From: Lachnospiraceae bacterium
Lineage (GTDB): Bacteria > Bacillota > Clostridia > Lachnospirales > Lachnospiraceae
Length of the DNA stretch: 64,000 nucleotides
Reading direction: 5' to 3'
NCBI GenBank assembly: GCA_014804675.1
Contig: JAAUZH010000009.1
Location: 35,684-99,683, forward strand
Positions 62,146 through 64,000 of the stretch are shown here, one piece after another. Each line of letters begins with the position of its first letter. Within the stretch, counting starts at the first letter, position 1. The notes under the pieces are model-generated. The model had not been told where the DNA came from. It searched no databases and saw only the letters and a list, made by a program, of their open reading frames with translations. A program made the translations under genes and the position numbers.

Positions 62146-63555
62146 ATGAAAATCTACAATACACTTTCCAAACGCAAGGAAGAATTTGTACCGATTGAAG
62201 AGGGAAAGGTGAGGATGTACGTATGCGGTCCTACTGTATACAACCTGATTCATATCGGCAACGCAAGACCCATGATCGTATTTGATACGGTACGCCGTTA
62301 TATGGAGCATAAAGGCTATGAAGTAAATTACGTGTCGAATTTTACGGATGTGGATGATAAAATCATAAAGGCAGCCATAGAAGAAGGAGTGGATGCTTCC
62401 GTAATTTCAAAGCGCTATATTGAAGAATGCAAAAAGGACATGGAGGCATTAAATGTAAAACCTGCCACCACCCATCCTCTTGCTACGGAGGAAATCCCGG
62501 GCATGCTTGATATGATAAGCACGTTGATAGAAAAAGGGCATGCCTATGTGGCTCAGGACGGCACAGTGTATTTCCGCACAAGAAGCTTTAAAGAATATGG
62601 AAAGCTGTCCCATAAAAATCTGGATGACCTACAGGGAGGGAACCGTTCCCTGTTAGTGTCCGGTGCAGAGCAGAAAGAAGACCCGTTGGATTTTGTGTTG
62701 TGGAAGCCCAAAAAGGAAGGAGAGCCTTACTGGGAATCACCCTGGTGCAACGGGCGTCCCGGCTGGCATATTGAATGCTCCGTTATGAGCAAGAAATATT
62801 TAGGGGATGAAATCGATATTCATGCAGGCGGTGAGGATCTGGTATTCCCCCATCATGAAAATGAAATTGCCCAGTCAGAGGCGGCTAACGGCAAGACCTT
62901 TGCAAGATACTGGATGCACAATGCCTTTTTAAATATTGATAATAAGAAAATGAGCAAATCTCTGGGCAACTTTTTCACAGTCCGGGATATTTCCGAAAAA
63001 TATGATTTACAGGTGCTTCGTTTCTTTATGCTGTCTGCCCATTACAGGAGCCAGTTAAACTTTAGCGCCGATTTAATGGAAGCTGCCAAAAACGGTCTGG
63101 ACAGAATCATCACCAGTGTGGAAAATATAAAGTATTTACTGGAAAATGCTTCTAAAGTGGAGCTGACCGGAGAAGAAAAAGCGCTGCTTCAGGAAGCAAA
63201 GGCTTTGGAGAAGAAATTTGACGAAGCCATGGATGATGATTTTAACACAGCAGATGCCATTTCCGCCATATTTGAGCTTGTAAAGCTTGCCAATACAAAG
63301 GCTGCGCCGGAAAGCTCAAAGGAATTCTTACAGGGACTGCTGGATGAAATCCGCCTGCTTTCCACTATATGCGGATTAATCGTGGACAAAAAGGAAGAAA
63401 TGCTGGATGAGGATATCGAAGCCCTGATTGAAGAAAGACAGGCGGCAAGAAAAGATAAGAATTTCCAAAGAGCCGATGAAATCAGAAACTTACTATTGGA
63501 AAAGGGCATTGTATTAGAGGATACCAGAGAAGGGGTAAAATGGAAGAGAGCTTAA
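62146..63555 (+). CDS. cysS: Cysteinyl-tRNA synthetase
   Basis: A 469-residue class I synthetase, full length. HIGNARPM is the HIGH motif, KKMSKSLGN the KMSKS motif, and zinc ligands are visible in [10 protein letters not shown] (Cys), [10 protein letters not shown] (Cys) and [12 protein letters not shown] (His/Glu). It charges tRNA-Cys. GGAGGAAACCAA precedes the ATG. It forms one transcript with cysE (32-nt gap) and overlaps mrnC by 16 nt. Confidence 0.96.
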   Translation: MKIYNTLSKRKEEFVPIEEGKVRMYVCGPTVYNLIHIGNARPMIVFDTVRRYMEHKGYEVNYVSNFTDVDDKIIKAAIEEGVDASVISKRYIEECKKDMEALNVKPATTHPLATEEIPGMLDMISTLIEKGHAYVAQDGTVYFRTRSFKEYGKLSHKNLDDLQGGNRSLLVSGAEQKEDPLDFVLWKPKKEGEPYWESPWCNGRPGWHIECSVMSKKYLGDEIDIHAGGEDLVFPHHENEIAQSEAANGKTFARYWMHNAFLNIDNKKMSKSLGNFFTVRDISEKYDLQVLRFFMLSAHYRSQLNFSADLMEAAKNGLDRIITSVENIKYLLENASKVELTGEEKALLQEAKALEKKFDEAMDDDFNTADAISAIFELVKLANTKAAPESSKEFLQGLLDEIRLLSTICGLIVDKKEEMLDEDIEALIEERQAARKDKNFQRADEIRNLLLEKGIVLEDTREGVKWKRA

Positions 63556-63983
63556 CTATTTTAGAACAGATCAAGAAAAGCTTCGGGTGTAAAGAGGTGG
63601 ATGTGAAGACCTATTCCCCTCTTGCACTTGCCTTTTTAGGTGACTGCGTATATGATTTGATTATCCGCACCATTGTAGTGGAGCAGGGAAACCGTTCGGC
63701 AAGTGATTTACATAAAAGGACAAGCAGCTATGTAAAGGCTTCCACCCAGGCATATATGATAGAGGCCCTGCAGGAGCTGTTAGAGGAGGAAGAAAAGGCG
63801 GTTTATAGAAGGGGCAGAAATGCCAAGTCCTATACTACGGCAAAAAATGCATCCATTGCGGATTACAGAAAGGCAACAGGCTTTGAAGCGTTAATTGGCT
63901 ATTTATACTTGCAAAACCGGATGGAGCGGATTTTGGAGCTGGTAAAGACAGCTCTGGAGCTATGGAAGGAAAAAGAAAAATAA
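63540..63983 (+). CDS. mrnC: Mini-ribonuclease 3
   Basis: A 147-residue RNase III-like enzyme without the dsRNA-binding domain, which trims the ends of 23S rRNA precursors (family knowledge). [20 protein letters not shown] is the RNase III signature with the catalytic Asp, and [16 protein letters not shown] the second acidic motif. [20 protein letters not shown] is conserved in the family. The cysE-cysS-mrnC order is usual in Firmicutes; a ribosome site (TTAGGAGCGG) at the window end suggests a further gene, probably rlmB. Confidence 0.94.
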   Translation: MEESLTILEQIKKSFGCKEVDVKTYSPLALAFLGDCVYDLIIRTIVVEQGNRSASDLHKRTSSYVKASTQAYMIEALQELLEEEEKAVYRRGRNAKSYTTAKNASIADYRKATGFEALIGYLYLQNRMERILELVKTALELWKEKEK

Positions 63984-64000
63984 AAACAGATTAGGAGCGG

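Overview
The window looks like a chromosome segment of a gut Firmicute, most likely a Lachnospiraceae member (inference). Supporting signs are the low-GC codon use, strong AGGAGG ribosome sites, an agr-type peptide system, a bile salt hydrolase, very large secreted starch enzymes with BspA-like leucine-rich repeats, a T-box-controlled cysE-cysS operon and a sporeformer-like housekeeping set. Nearly all genes are on the + strand. Only an aminotransferase (24558-25850), an HXXEE membrane protein (30442-30966) and two short antisense RNAs are on the - strand.

Region by region. 1-159 is the 3' end of a histidine kinase. 376-8021 is a redox/ADP-ribosylation island: a YwnA-like Rrf2 regulator, a YwnB-like NAD(P)-binding protein, a PNPOx-like flavoprotein, a class M ADP-ribosylating sirtuin, a tannase-like lipoprotein, a zinc macrodomain hydrolase and a MATE exporter. 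Three promoters here carry the same TGTAAC-N7-RTTACA dyad over the -35 box, which suggests one Rrf2 regulon. 9121-12010 is a complete agr system in the order agrA-agrC-agrD-agrB. agrD is a 50-residue ORF at 11295-11447, and a 49-bp promoter block is shared by the two agr transcripts. A bile salt hydrolase (12288), a ferritin-like protein (13539), a small secreted protein with a lipoprotein and a four-gene ABC system (14480-19187), and a two-component system with a MacB/BceAB-type exporter (19588-24420) follow.

26000-30420 is a decayed patch. It holds an orphan ClpP tail, a CPBP protease, two copies of a 27-residue holin-like toxin each with a convergent antisense promoter, a broken GNAT gene, and a SWIM-family gene whose 5' end has been replaced by toxin-promoter sequence. 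32667-42305 is housekeeping (carAB, an EAL protein with dead GGDEF, queH, argS, an IscR-like Rrf2 regulator), followed by tRNA-Val and tRNA-Met. 42957-58730 holds three giant secreted starch enzymes (two GH13 amylases and a type I pullulanase) that share a C-terminal module of Ig-like, CxxC-rich and LRR_5 segments. 59080-63983 carries ispF, a GNAT gene, a 38-residue membrane ORF, a Cys-type T-box, cysE, cysS and mrnC.

The most unusual feature is a dispersed family of five large palindromic elements (915-1143, 13276-13384, 19284-19489, 32354-32559, 58888-58974). They have paired arm changes, internal hairpins with compensatory changes, and an invariant core containing GCGAAAGC. They sit between transcription units in both orientations and match no element I can name.
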